A DNA stretch of 64,000 nucleotides, taken from the NCBI GenBank assembly GCA_017547165.1, contig JAFYQK010000001.1, positions 283,422 through 347,421 of the forward strand, written 5' to 3'. This document shows positions 43,168 to 52,852 of the stretch, piece after piece. The notes beneath the pieces are model-generated. The model ran no database searches and was not told where the DNA came from. It was given only the letters and a program-made list of their open reading frames with translations. The stretch's first letter is position 1. Each line of letters starts with the position of its first letter. Source of the DNA: Bacteroidaceae bacterium (GTDB lineage: Bacteria > Bacteroidota > Bacteroidia > Bacteroidales > Bacteroidaceae). A program made the translations under genes and the position numbers.

Positions 43168-45582
43168 TTACTCCTTCGCAATCATCTCGGCCGGTTTTAC
43201 TTGCAGCACTTGGTGGAGATGGTAGCCTACGATGAGGAGGATGATGAGGGCGGTGAGGAGGAGGGCACCGAGGATGGGGAGTGTGGGGGAGAGACGCTCT
43301 GCCATACCATTGATAAAACCATTTCTTGCCCAGTCTTTCAGGAGGGTGTTGAAGAGGACAATGAGGGGCGTGCTGACGATGGCGGCGATGCCGATGAGCC
43401 ACAGATAGAGGCGGCCGAATAGCAAAGCAATATCCCATCGCTTGGCGCCGTGAATCTTACGCAGTGCCACTTCTTTCTGTCGCGAACGGGTGTCGAGGGC
43501 TATAGTGCTCCAGATGCCCATAAGGCAGATGACGAGGCAGATGCTGGAGAGTATCCACGAGGCATCACGCATGATTTCGATGAAGAAGATTTCATCGTCG
43601 AGCGCATCGCGCAGGTTGGTCACACGTCGCTCTAAGGGTTTTGGATTGATGCGTTGCAGGGTATCGGTGAGGTCGGAAAAGACGCGGTCGTAAGCACCCT
43701 TCTTGGGTTGGACAATAATCTCGGTCATCTCCTCGTCGCGCCAGTTGCCCAGGTGTACCACTTGGTACCTTTGCGAAATGCGTGTCCTATTCGCATAAGG
43801 CCAAGTGGAGAACGTGCCACCGATGCGCAGAGGTTGCCTGTCGATAGGTAGGAACCAACCATTGGCATTGAAGCCGTATCTTTCCATCATGGCATAGAGC
43901 GAGTCGTTCATCAGGATGCAATCGTGGCGCTCCTCTGGGGGAAGAATCCAGTTGATAGAGCGGTTCCAAAAGTCGAAAATAGCGGTGTCGTTCACCATGC
44001 ACTCGCGTATATAGACAGTTCCCTGTTCTTCGTCGGCCACGGAATCTTCTTGAATTTCCTTTGATTGGAGTAATTCGTGATTCATGGGGATGAAACGCTC
44101 CACGTCCTGCGCCTCTGTGCGCAAGTATTCCAGTAATTTAGGTGATTCTAAATAACTCTTGTAAGGGCGTACGATGATGCACTCCTTGTAGAAGTCATCA
44201 TTCTCCGGCACATTCATTTCCCTTAATGCCAATTCGCTGAAATGCGTCAAGGCAAGACTACCGCCCACAAAGAGGATGCAGATGGCTATTTGTATGCCCA
44301 GCATCGTGTTGCGCAGGGCATGCCCACGGCTGCGTTGCAACTGCATCGTCATGCTTTGGCGCTGGTGCACCATGGAGCGGACGGTGAGCCACACGACGAA
44401 GAAACTGATGAGTACAACAGCCAAAAGTATCACCGCCACACTTTCGTACACACCTTCTATGCGCCCCCCAAATTCATTTAAGTAAGGCGTGAGCGCGGCA
44501 TTGGCAAAGTCGATGAGCAAGGTGGCAAGAATGCCTGCCACGATGCCTGTAAACATGAAGGTGAAGAGTGTTTCGCAGGCAAAGAGGCGGAAGATGCTGC
44601 CGCTTTTGGCTCCATGCACACGTCGCAAAGCCACCTCGCGTTGGCGCATACGGAAGAGTTGCAACTGCATTTTCAAGAAACCAATCAGGGCGGCGGCGAG
44701 GATAAGCGAACTGATGAGGTAAACAATGGTGCGGGTAACACTCATGTGGCCCGTTTGCTCGTCTATCTTTTTACTCAGGGGTGTGAGGCGTGCGCTGAAT
44801 TGCGGGTCAAGCGTTTTCAGGCGGCGCGTCATCTCTGCCTCAACGTCCTTGGAGTTTATTCCTTCTTGCAAAACAAGACCATAATTGATATGGTAATAGT
44901 CCTTCGCTCCTTCCACATAGGTGTACATTCCGTCGCTCACGCCGTCGGCAATGCGCTCTGAGGTATAGACATCGCGGATGGTGAATGTTTTCCATTTGCC
45001 ATTGTGATTCATAAGCACGCTACAGCCTACGGGATTCTCGTTGCCAAAAATCTCCCTCGCATGCATTTCGCCGATGACGATTTCTTTATCGCCCAGCACG
45101 GGAATCTTCTCACCCGTCAGCGCCGAGCGGATGCCCCAGAAGTTGAGGTCCTCAGCCTGCGTCACATAATAATGGTATGCTCCCGTGCGTTCGCTTCCGT
45201 CAGGCAAGGTAAAGGTCATGCTTCCGCCCATAGTGCATCCGCCCAGGGAGGCATTGTGCGTCACTTTCTCCACACCGGGCAAGGGTCCGCCCGAGAAGAG
45301 CGCATCGTCCATTTCGGTGGTGATGCGAGTGAGAACAAACGTCCACTCTTGCGTACCATCCTCCTTGGTAATACCATAATTCTTTTGTCCGTTGCTGAGT
45401 TCAGCCACATACGTGCGCTCATAATAAGGTTCGTCAGCAATGGCAGGCGGTCCCATGTGTTTGAGCACAAAGTGCGTAGCCGCCAGAGTTACCATGCCCA
45501 CCGCCAGCGCCAAAACGCTGACGAGGGTCTGGAATTTGTATTTCATGAGATTGCGGTAGGCAATCTTGAGGTTGTGGGTCAT
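43168..45582 (-). CDS. Large FtsX-type ABC permease, third in the locus
   Basis: An 804-residue permease starting MTHNLKIAYRNLMKYKFQ, with eight predicted membrane segments and coupling motifs EVALRRVHGAK and EVALRKIHGAKRWDIALL. Both periplasmic domains are retained. It is the closest relative of the fourth permease over the membrane parts, while the periplasmic parts differ, which would suit different partners or substrates. The 40-base gap to the second permease holds CGGAAAA-type repeats. Confidence 0.92.
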   Translation of the reverse strand: MTHNLKIAYRNLMKYKFQTLVSVLALAVGMVTLAATHFVLKHMGPPAIADEPYYERTYVAELSNGQKNYGITKEDGTQEWTFVLTRITTEMDDALFSGGPLPGVEKVTHNASLGGCTMGGSMTFTLPDGSERTGAYHYYVTQAEDLNFWGIRSALTGEKIPVLGDKEIVIGEMHAREIFGNENPVGCSVLMNHNGKWKTFTIRDVYTSERIADGVSDGMYTYVEGAKDYYHINYGLVLQEGINSKDVEAEMTRRLKTLDPQFSARLTPLSKKIDEQTGHMSVTRTIVYLISSLILAAALIGFLKMQLQLFRMRQREVALRRVHGAKSGSIFRLFACETLFTFMFTGIVAGILATLLIDFANAALTPYLNEFGGRIEGVYESVAVILLAVVLISFFVVWLTVRSMVHQRQSMTMQLQRSRGHALRNTMLGIQIAICILFVGGSLALTHFSELALREMNVPENDDFYKECIIVRPYKSYLESPKLLEYLRTEAQDVERFIPMNHELLQSKEIQEDSVADEEQGTVYIRECMVNDTAIFDFWNRSINWILPPEERHDCILMNDSLYAMMERYGFNANGWFLPIDRQPLRIGGTFSTWPYANRTRISQRYQVVHLGNWRDEEMTEIIVQPKKGAYDRVFSDLTDTLQRINPKPLERRVTNLRDALDDEIFFIEIMRDASWILSSICLVICLMGIWSTIALDTRSRQKEVALRKIHGAKRWDIALLFGRLYLWLIGIAAIVSTPLIVLFNTLLKDWARNGFINGMAERLSPTLPILGALLLTALIILLIVGYHLHQVLQVKPAEMIAKE

Positions 45583-45589
45583 AATAGTT

Positions 45590-45619
45590 TTCCGTTTTCC
45601 GTTTTCACTTTTCCGTTAT
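45590..45619. repeat. CGGAAAA-type repeat between two permeases
   Basis: Plus-strand TTTTCCGTTTTCCGTTTTCACTTTTCCG, that is, repeated complements of CGGAAAA. It fills nearly all of the 40-base gap between the second and third permease genes. Confidence 0.75.
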
Positions 45620-45622
45620 CTT

Positions 45623-48253
45623 TCACTCCTTCTTCACCACCTCCGCGGGTTGAATCTTGCTCACCTTCCATATCTTGTTGCTGATGGTGAGAAGGGTAAT
45701 GGCGACGACAATGAGGATGGCGAGGATGAGGTAGAAGAAGAGCCATGGGAGGTCTTTGCCGAGGCCTATGTCTCCATCAACTACGAGTATCGTTGCTATG
45801 ACGGCACTGGAAACGACAATAACGATTACAGCGCTGATAGCGAGCAGGCGCAGGTAATACTTGCCGAAGAACAGGATGATGTCGCGCGTGTGGGCGCCGT
45901 GAATCTTGCGAAGTGCTACTTCCTTCTGACGTCCGCGGCTCTCCAACGCAATGGCGGAATACACACTTGCTACGATGCAGAGGATAGAGACGATGACGAG
46001 AATCAGGCAGAGTTGGCGCATCATTTCAACCATGCGCATGAGGTTAAACCACTCATCTGCGAGATTGTGAATCGGCAGGATGTTTCGGTCGCCCGGACGT
46101 GCTTCGCGGTAGAGTTCGGTGATGTCGTCCTTCACCTTGTTGTACTTTCCCTCCTTGGGGAAGATGATGTAGTGAGGGTTCGGAGAGTGAGAATGCAGTT
46201 CCGAAGAGTTGCGCAAATCACGCCAGTCGATGTCTTCGTCCACCATCCAGAAGGAAGGACAAGTATAAGAACCATGACGATACCCCAGAAGGGCAGGAGC
46301 ATAACCGATGAGCGTGTAGGAGCGTTGCTTGTAGAGCGGGCGCACCTGTACATCACGGCTGACGTCAAGGTTCCACTTCTTGCGCAGACGCTCTGCCTGC
46401 TCGGTGCGTACGTAAATGGCGCTGTAAAAACCGTGCATCGTGCTATCGGCAGGGAGATTGGGGGTAATCTCTACCTTCAAGAGGTCAATCAGATTTTCGC
46501 TAGTGGAGATGAAACTATAACCGTAACTCCGGTCTGTACCATCATCATTTTTATTGGTCCAGAAATTGCGCACCAGTGTTCTGTCGAGTTGGTCTGGTGC
46601 TACTTCAGCAATGCTGAAAATGCTATACCCCACGTGTTCTACGTCCCTGTTTTGCGCCAAACGATTGGGGAAGTCAGGAATGGCAATTTCAAAAGTGGGT
46701 TGAGGAATCATGATGGCCTGTTGGTAAAGCGTGCGGTCTTCTGAGATACCTCCGAATTCCTGTTTCTCTATGAAGCCAAACGCATACATCATTCCGAGCA
46801 CGGCAAAGGTAAGGAACATGCTCACGGTGAGTTGTGTGGTGAGCATAAAGCCTTGTCCCTTCGTCTTCGTGCGGTGACTGCGCCCCACTCGCATACCTAC
46901 GGGAATGCGCAACTGGCGGTAAACGGTGGCAAAGGCTGCGATGAGGGCGAGCAAGAGGGTGGCAAGCGTGATCCACAGTTCAAGGTTCAGGATGAAGTCC
47001 ACATCGAAATTCAGTTGCTTATAATAAAAGCGCTGCAGGATGGGGAGTGCATAATCTGCAAGAGAGTAGGTCAGCGCCACGGTTGCAAGCAAGGTCAGCG
47101 CAAAGACGATAACGACTTCCCAGGCAAGGAGCATGAAGAGGTGGCGCGTGCGAGCGCCCATCGTGCGGCGCAGTGCCATTTCGCGCGAACGGAGGGAGAA
47201 GAGTTGCAATTCCATTTTTAGGAATCCCATCACCCCAATGATAAGCACGCTGGCGCCTAACGAAAGTACCACCCCGATAATGAGAATGATGAGGAAGAGT
47301 TCATCGTTGTCAAAGGCCCGATAGTGTAGCATGAAGGTGTATTCGGGAAAGGCGCTTTGCAGTTGTTCGCGCAAGTCCTCGCCCGTGTATCCCACGGTCA
47401 ATTCTGCGGTAAACCCGTTTCTGTTTTCTACGGCAGTTTCGGGGTCGTTGCGGATAATCACTACGGCATTTGTGGCATGGGCTTCCAGACGGTCGGTCAC
47501 CTTTATGACGTCGCGGATGGGGCGTTTCCCTGTGCCATCCTCCATTGCATATTCAAAACCGCGGGGGTCGGTGCCTTCTCCAAAGAGTTGGGCACTCAGG
47601 TCGTCGGTGATGAGGCAGTCGTTCTCCTCCAACTCAGTGAGCGGTTCGCCCGTTATGGCAGAGCGATACCCGTAGTACATCCAGTAGCGCGGAGAGGAAT
47701 GTGTGTAATAGCAACCGCAGGTCTTGGGTTGGTCCGTGTTGTCGTAGAAAGTCTGGTTCCCTCCCGTAAGGGGGCGATAGCCATGAAGTCCTTCCATTGC
47801 AGGAAGTTTTAGACTGAGCAAGTGATTGAAGAAATCATTGTCTAATTGTGCATTCGGCGGGAAGGAACCTGTCTTCCTGAGTCGCTCCGTTTCTTCATTA
47901 GGAGCTGCTAATACACTGAACGAAGCGAGGTCCTGTTTTATCTGATTGTAATAAACGGAGCGCCCGAAATTGTACATGAAGTACACCGTTATGGCAAAGC
48001 ACACCACACCTGCCGCTAAGCAGAGAATGGAAATGGCGTTCTGCACTTTATATTTCAGCAGATTGCGGAGGGAGATTTTTAGGTTGTGAAGTAGGAGAGG
48101 ACCCACCCCAGCCAGTCCGCGCGTCGCACTGGGGAGTGCTCCCCTCCCGAGGCACAGAAGCACACTTGGTGCTTCTTCAGAAGACCTCGCTCGCCCTGTG
48201 AGGGAGGGGGTAGGATCAATAGGGTGATGATTAACTCTTATATTATTGGGCAT
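45623..48253 (-). CDS. Large FtsX-type ABC permease, second in the locus, start uncertain
   Basis: The frame gives 876 residues from ATG 48253, but the first 49 residues are encoded by a GC-rich repeat element also found elsewhere in the locus. Sequence related to the other permeases begins at GPLLLHNLKISLRNLLKYKVQ, and GTG 48106 just before it gives a protein of about 827 residues and is the more likely start. The rest shows eight membrane segments, two periplasmic domains and coupling motifs EMALRRTMGARTRH and EVALRKIHGAHTRDII. It belongs to one subgroup with the first permease (similar length and sequence), distinct from permeases three and four. Confidence 0.88.
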   Translation of the reverse strand: MPNNIRVNHHPIDPTPSLTGRARSSEEAPSVLLCLGRGALPSATRGLAGVGPLLLHNLKISLRNLLKYKVQNAISILCLAAGVVCFAITVYFMYNFGRSVYYNQIKQDLASFSVLAAPNEETERLRKTGSFPPNAQLDNDFFNHLLSLKLPAMEGLHGYRPLTGGNQTFYDNTDQPKTCGCYYTHSSPRYWMYYGYRSAITGEPLTELEENDCLITDDLSAQLFGEGTDPRGFEYAMEDGTGKRPIRDVIKVTDRLEAHATNAVVIIRNDPETAVENRNGFTAELTVGYTGEDLREQLQSAFPEYTFMLHYRAFDNDELFLIILIIGVVLSLGASVLIIGVMGFLKMELQLFSLRSREMALRRTMGARTRHLFMLLAWEVVIVFALTLLATVALTYSLADYALPILQRFYYKQLNFDVDFILNLELWITLATLLLALIAAFATVYRQLRIPVGMRVGRSHRTKTKGQGFMLTTQLTVSMFLTFAVLGMMYAFGFIEKQEFGGISEDRTLYQQAIMIPQPTFEIAIPDFPNRLAQNRDVEHVGYSIFSIAEVAPDQLDRTLVRNFWTNKNDDGTDRSYGYSFISTSENLIDLLKVEITPNLPADSTMHGFYSAIYVRTEQAERLRKKWNLDVSRDVQVRPLYKQRSYTLIGYAPALLGYRHGSYTCPSFWMVDEDIDWRDLRNSSELHSHSPNPHYIIFPKEGKYNKVKDDITELYREARPGDRNILPIHNLADEWFNLMRMVEMMRQLCLILVIVSILCIVASVYSAIALESRGRQKEVALRKIHGAHTRDIILFFGKYYLRLLAISAVIVIVVSSAVIATILVVDGDIGLGKDLPWLFFYLILAILIVVAITLLTISNKIWKVSKIQPAEVVKKE
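48114..48232. repeat. GC-rich repeat element, copy 1 (before the second permease)
   Basis: Contains GCGTCGCACTGGGGAGTGCTC, CCCTCCCGAGG, a GAAGCAC / GTGCTTC hairpin and AGAAGACCTCGCTCGCC. It is related to 52713-52812 and, inverted, to 48455-48492. It lies across the potential 5' end of the second permease gene. Confidence 0.85.
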
Positions 48254-48316
48254 AGATTTGTTTCAAAAGTTTGTTCTTATATCCGAGAGGAAAAGTGTTG
48301 GATAGATGTAGTGGGG

Positions 48317-48532
48317 ACATACCCCCTCCGTTTCGCTCGTCCCCCTAACTTAGAGGGACAGTTTGTTACAACTGATATTTGTGCGCCAGCCTACTGTCCC
48401 TCTGAGTCAGGGGGACGAATGAGGTCTTTTGAAAAATGACTAAATGTCATTTTGTGCCTCATGAGGGGAGCACTACCCAGTGCGACGCTAGGGCCAGAGG
48501 TGAGCATAGCGACGGAGGGGGTATGTTAGTTT
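48317..48532. repeat. Cluster of GC-rich repeats between ATPase and second permease
   Basis: A CATACCCCCTCCG...GTCCCCCT...AGAGGGACAGT unit (48317-48362) is followed in inverted orientation by ACTGTCCCTCTGAGTCAGGGGGACGA (48393-48418), then an inverted partial copy of the neighbouring element (48455-48492) and a GACGGAGGGGGTATG end (48510-48524). No coding character. Confidence 0.85.
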
Positions 48533-48556
48533 TCCGTTTTCAACTTTCCGTTCTCC

Positions 48557-49231
48557 CTACATTTCCACCTCGCTCACTACTTCGCCGTCGAAGAGGTTTA
48601 CTATGCGGTCGGCATAGTTGGCGTCGTGCTGGGAGTGGGTTACCATGATGATAGTGGTGCCCTCCTTGTGCAGTTCGCAGAGCAGGTCCATCACCTCCTT
48701 GCCGTGCTTGGAGTCGAGGTTACCCGTTGGCTCGTCGGCCAGGATGATGTGGGGACGTGAGATAACGGCACGTGCTATTGCCACACGTTGCTGCTGACCA
48801 CCGGAGAGCTGCGAGGGGAAGTGCTGTGCACGGTGAGCCATGGCAACACGTTCGATAACCTCCTTCACCAGTTTGCGGCGTTCCTTCTTGGGCACACCCA
48901 TATAGAGCAGAGGCAGTTCCACGTTCTCCGACACATTGAGTTCGTCGATGAGGTTGAAGCTCTGGAACACGAAGCCCAGTTTGCCCTTGCGGAGGTCGGT
49001 GCGGTCGTCCTCGCTCATCTGGCTCACGTCCTTGCCGTCCAGTATGTAGGCTCCCTCTGTGGGTGTGTCCAGTAGGCCAAGGATGTTCAGCAGGGTGGAC
49101 TTGCCACAACCGCTGGGGCCCATGATGGCAACGAATTCGCCTTTCTTCACTTCCAGGTTCACGTTCTGCAAAGCCCAGGTTTCCACTTCATCGGTCTTGA
49201 AGACCTTCTTGATGTTTGATAATGTAAGCAT
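48557..49231 (-). CDS. ABC transporter ATP-binding protein, MacB/LolD type
   Basis: A 224-residue ATPase with Walker A GPSGCGKST (about 39-47), Q-loop FQSFNLI, signature LSGGQQQRVAIARAV, Walker B IILADEPTGNLD and switch His in MVTHSQHD. It is the only ATPase in the locus and would have to serve all five large permeases, or at least the adjacent ones. It lies between the first and second permease genes, with repeat-filled gaps of about 950 and 300 bases on either side. Confidence 0.96.
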   Translation of the reverse strand: MLTLSNIKKVFKTDEVETWALQNVNLEVKKGEFVAIMGPSGCGKSTLLNILGLLDTPTEGAYILDGKDVSQMSEDDRTDLRKGKLGFVFQSFNLIDELNVSENVELPLLYMGVPKKERRKLVKEVIERVAMAHRAQHFPSQLSGGQQQRVAIARAVISRPHIILADEPTGNLDSKHGKEVMDLLCELHKEGTTIIMVTHSQHDANYADRIVNLFDGEVVSEVEM

Positions 49232-50182
49232 AGTTGTAAAGGACCCCTCCCTTTTGAAACGGAAAAGTGAAAACGGAAAACGGAAAACTGACTTGCGGAG
49301 CTTGATAAGCCAGAGCGACTGTTTATCTTGATGAACCGCAGGTGAATAATAACCGTAGGTCGACGTTAAGTCAAGTCAAATCAGAAAACTGAACCGAAGC
49401 AGAACCTTTAGGTCGATGTCCCGTTTTCACTTCCGTTTGTTTGGGAATGGGGATTTTTTAATGAGTTAATGAATAATGTTTATAATTACTTTTATTTTGG
49501 TTCAAATCAATTTGTGTCTAATCTCACACGGAATCCACGGAATCCACAGATTTACCTTTCATCTGAGAGAACATCATGCTGGCGCTGGAATTTTTACGCA
49601 GCTTTGCGCGTAGAATCCACAGAATGGCACATGTTTCACAGTGCCCTTGTTCTCCGTTGAACGTTCAATGTTAATTGTTCTCACCGCGCCAGCCGTCGTA
49701 GCGAAGCTTGCGACAAATTCTGTGGATTCTTTTTTCATTTTCTTATGTTTGTTGTATTGTCGTCATTGAATAGTTCCGTGTATTCGGTGAGTTCTGTGTG
49801 AGGTTTGTTGAGAGCGGTTATGTGTTTTTTGCACGCAGATTACGCCGAGAGCGCAGAGTTTTTTATTTTCCTTGGCGTATTACGCTGGCGCTGGAGGGGG
49901 TCGCAAACTTCGTTACGACGAGAGAGCGCAGAGGGGAGATGTAAGCGAGGCAGTTTAATTACCTTCTACATTGCTTTTGTGACTCAGTTTCGGACACAGC
50001 GTGCCGTGTCCCTACTGCTATTGTAACTGACTGTCCCTCTAAGTTAGGGGGACGAGCGAAGCGGAGGGGGTATGTAATAGTTTTCCGTTTTGACATTGTC
50101 GAGCCTGCTCCCGCTTGGCATTGAAGTAAACTTCATTGCTCTCGCTTACTCGCAGCCTTCACCTTTCCGTTTTCCGTTCGCA
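49232..50182. other. Repeat-rich gap between ATPase and first permease
   Basis: No credible gene in about 950 bases. It holds CGGAAAA units (49256-49290), two CACGGAATC units near 49530, a 21-base inverted repeat with two mismatches (49694-49714 and 49900-49920, CGTCGTAGCGAAGCTTGCGAC type), GCTGGCGCTGGA twice, a GTCCCTCT...AGGGGGACGAGCG...GGAGGGGGTATG unit (50022-50076), and CCGTTTTCCGTT near 50163. It looks like an accumulation of short repeats. Confidence 0.7.
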
Positions 50183-52852
50183 TCACTCTTTCTTCACCAC
50201 CTCCGCCGGATGGATGTGGCTTACTTTCCATATCTTGTGGCTGATGGTGAGGAGGGTGACGGCCATGACGATAAGGATGGAGAGGAAGAGGTAGAGGGTG
50301 AGCCAGTCGAGGTCGTTGGCGATGCTGTCATCCAGGGCAAAGGTGTAGAACGTTGCTATTATTGCCATGGACACGATGATGACGATGATGGCACTGATGA
50401 TGAGCAGGCGCAGGTAATACCTGCCGAACAGACGCATGATGTCCCACGAGTGGGCACCATGAATCTTGCGCAGTGCCACTTCCTTCTGTCGGCCACGTGA
50501 TTCAAGAGAGATTGCCGAGTAGACACTTGCTACGATGCAAAGGATGGAGATGATAACAAGTAGGAAACACAATTCGCGCATCAGTTCCAGCACGCGTATG
50601 CCCTTGAACCACTCTTCATACAGGTTGTCCACAGGCACGTCGTTCATGTTGCCTGGCTGAGCCTCGCGCCACAGGTCGGTTAACGCATCTTCGACCTTGC
50701 CATACTTGCCGTCTTTGGGGAAGATGAGGTAGTAGTCGGTATCGTGGCTATAGGCACGAAGTTCTTTCAGGTTGTCCTTGTCCTGCCATGTTATGTCCGG
50801 TTCTATCATCCAGAACGACGGTGTGCTATGCGAACCTGGACGATAGCCGATGAGAGCAGGAGCATAGCCAATGAGAGTATAGGAACGGTCCTTGTAAAGC
50901 CGGCGTGTCTGCACATCGCTGCTTATGTGCAAGTCCCATTTCTCACGCAGACGCTCCACCTCTTCGGTACGAACGTATATGGCACTGACATGCTTCTGCA
51001 GATTCTCGTCTTTGGGTTTGTCTTCGCTGATTTCTATGTCGAGCAAGTCGAAGAGTTCTTCATCGGTGGCGAGGAAACTATAAGCATGACTTTTGATGCT
51101 TCCGTCGGTGTTCTTGTACTTGAGCGTATGCGTTATCAGTCCTTCGTCCACCTCGGGACCTTCGGATTCGCAACAGAAGTAGATGCACTTGGATATGTGC
51201 TCTACATCCTTGTTCTGTGCTATCTTGTTGGCAAAGTCGGGTACTCGAATGTCCATTGTCGTCATGCGTGCCATAAGTGTCTTGCGGTATGGCGCCTTGT
51301 TCTCCGTATGGCTTCCGTATTCCTGTTCGGCAATTACGTTAAGGGCATAGAAGGCACCCAACACCGCAAAGGTGAGCATCATGCTTATGGCAAACTGAGT
51401 GCCCAACATCACGCTTTGTCCTTTGGTGCGAGGATGTCCGCTACGGCCTACTCGCATGCCCACGGGACTGTGCAACTGGCGGTACAGGGAAATGAAAGCC
51501 ACCACTAAGGAGCAAAGTAATGTGGCAAGGCAAATCCACATGCCGGTCTCCACAATCATGTCAACATCGAAGAGGATTTCATCGTTCAACCTCTGTATAA
51601 TGGACATGGCATAACGCGACACTTGTACGGTGATCAACAACGTGGCTATGGCCGTAAAGGCGAACATGATTGCCATTTCCGTTACGAGTAGCAGGAACAG
51701 GTGTCGGGGCTTTGCTCCCATTGTTCGGCGCAGAGCCATCTCACGGGCACGGAGCGAGAAGAGTTGCAACTGCATCTTCAGGAACCCCATGGCACCTATG
51801 AGCAGTACACTGCTTCCAAGCAAAAGCACAACACCTATTATCGTCAGATAGAACAAACCATCGTCCGTCCAATCCCATGCGTTCCATCGCAGAGCCACAA
51901 AGTATTCGGGCAAGGCACCTGCCAGTTGTTCGCGCAACTGTTGTGCCGTGTAGCCCTCAGCCAGTTCTATCTGCAGGCCATTGATGGGGTTGTATTGCGC
52001 TTCAGCGATGCAGTTCTTCTGGCAATAGATGACGGCATTGTTATAGGAATCCTCCATGCGTTCGGATATGTTCACCACATCGCGTATGGTGCGCTGGCTA
52101 CCGTATATTTCGGTAAGTATCCTGAAACCACGAGGGTCCACACCTTTGCCAAATACCTTATCGCGGAGATCGTCCGTTATAAGCACGTCGCCTTCGTTCA
52201 GTTCGGGTATCCTTTCGCCCGTGATGGCCGAACGGTATCCGAGGTAATGGTATCTTCGTGGCGAGCACTGGGCATAGCGGGCAAGGTATGTCTTGGGTTG
52301 TTCTGTGTTGTCCTCGAATTCGAAGTTCATGTGCAACACACTGACAATACCATGAATCTCCTTCATGGCAGGCAGTTTCATGCTATACAGCCTGTCGATA
52401 AATGCGTTGGTGATGTTCACCATGGGCAATTGTCTGTCTGCTCCGTTGGCATCATGTTTGGCGGTGTTCTTGAATTCCTCTTCGCTCATCTCGTAGATAG
52501 TGAACACCGGCCTGCCTTGGTCAATAGAACTGTAATATAAGTTGCGTGCAAAGTTGAACATAATATGCACGGTGATGGCAAAGCACACCACACCCACGGC
52601 AAGGCAGGCAATGGAAATGACGTTCTGCACTTTATATTTCAGCAGATTGCGCCATGAGGTAGCGAGGGAGTTGGCAAGAAGTCCTCCCCATACCCAGCGG
52701 ACCCTCCCCCTTACCCAGTCCTCGCGTTGAACTGGGAAGTTCGCCCCTCCCGAGGTACAGAAGCACATTCGGTGCTTCTTCTGAAGACCTCGCTCGCCAC
52801 AGGGGACAGGAGAAGGATGTGCTGGGGATTGAGATTGATTGTGGTTTTGCAT
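50183..52852 (-). CDS. Large FtsX-type ABC permease, first in the locus, N terminus altered by a repeat
   Basis: The frame gives 889 residues from ATG 52852. The first 55 residues or so are encoded by a GC-rich repeat, and sequence related to the other permeases starts only at SLATSWRNLLKYKVQ. No ATG, GTG or TTG is in frame between ATG 52768 (MCFCTSGG, inside the repeat) and that point, so the protein either carries a repeat-encoded extension or uses an unusual start. The rest is intact: eight membrane segments, coupling motifs EMALRRTMGAKPRH and EVALRKIHGAHSWDIM. It belongs with the second permease. Confidence 0.85.
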   Translation of the reverse strand: MQNHNQSQSPAHPSPVPCGERGLQKKHRMCFCTSGGANFPVQREDWVRGRVRWVWGGLLANSLATSWRNLLKYKVQNVISIACLAVGVVCFAITVHIMFNFARNLYYSSIDQGRPVFTIYEMSEEEFKNTAKHDANGADRQLPMVNITNAFIDRLYSMKLPAMKEIHGIVSVLHMNFEFEDNTEQPKTYLARYAQCSPRRYHYLGYRSAITGERIPELNEGDVLITDDLRDKVFGKGVDPRGFRILTEIYGSQRTIRDVVNISERMEDSYNNAVIYCQKNCIAEAQYNPINGLQIELAEGYTAQQLREQLAGALPEYFVALRWNAWDWTDDGLFYLTIIGVVLLLGSSVLLIGAMGFLKMQLQLFSLRAREMALRRTMGAKPRHLFLLLVTEMAIMFAFTAIATLLITVQVSRYAMSIIQRLNDEILFDVDMIVETGMWICLATLLCSLVVAFISLYRQLHSPVGMRVGRSGHPRTKGQSVMLGTQFAISMMLTFAVLGAFYALNVIAEQEYGSHTENKAPYRKTLMARMTTMDIRVPDFANKIAQNKDVEHISKCIYFCCESEGPEVDEGLITHTLKYKNTDGSIKSHAYSFLATDEELFDLLDIEISEDKPKDENLQKHVSAIYVRTEEVERLREKWDLHISSDVQTRRLYKDRSYTLIGYAPALIGYRPGSHSTPSFWMIEPDITWQDKDNLKELRAYSHDTDYYLIFPKDGKYGKVEDALTDLWREAQPGNMNDVPVDNLYEEWFKGIRVLELMRELCFLLVIISILCIVASVYSAISLESRGRQKEVALRKIHGAHSWDIMRLFGRYYLRLLIISAIIVIIVSMAIIATFYTFALDDSIANDLDWLTLYLFLSILIVMAVTLLTISHKIWKVSHIHPAEVVKKE
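52682..52812. repeat. GC-rich repeat element, copy 2 (5' end of the first permease)
   Basis: It contains GACCCTCCCCCTTACCCAG, CTCGCGTTGAACTGGGAAG, CCCCTCCCGAGG, a GAAGCAC / GTGCTTC hairpin and GAAGACCTCGCTCGCC, the same order as 48114-48232. It lies inside the open frame of the first permease, in a different reading frame from that of the other copy. Confidence 0.85.
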
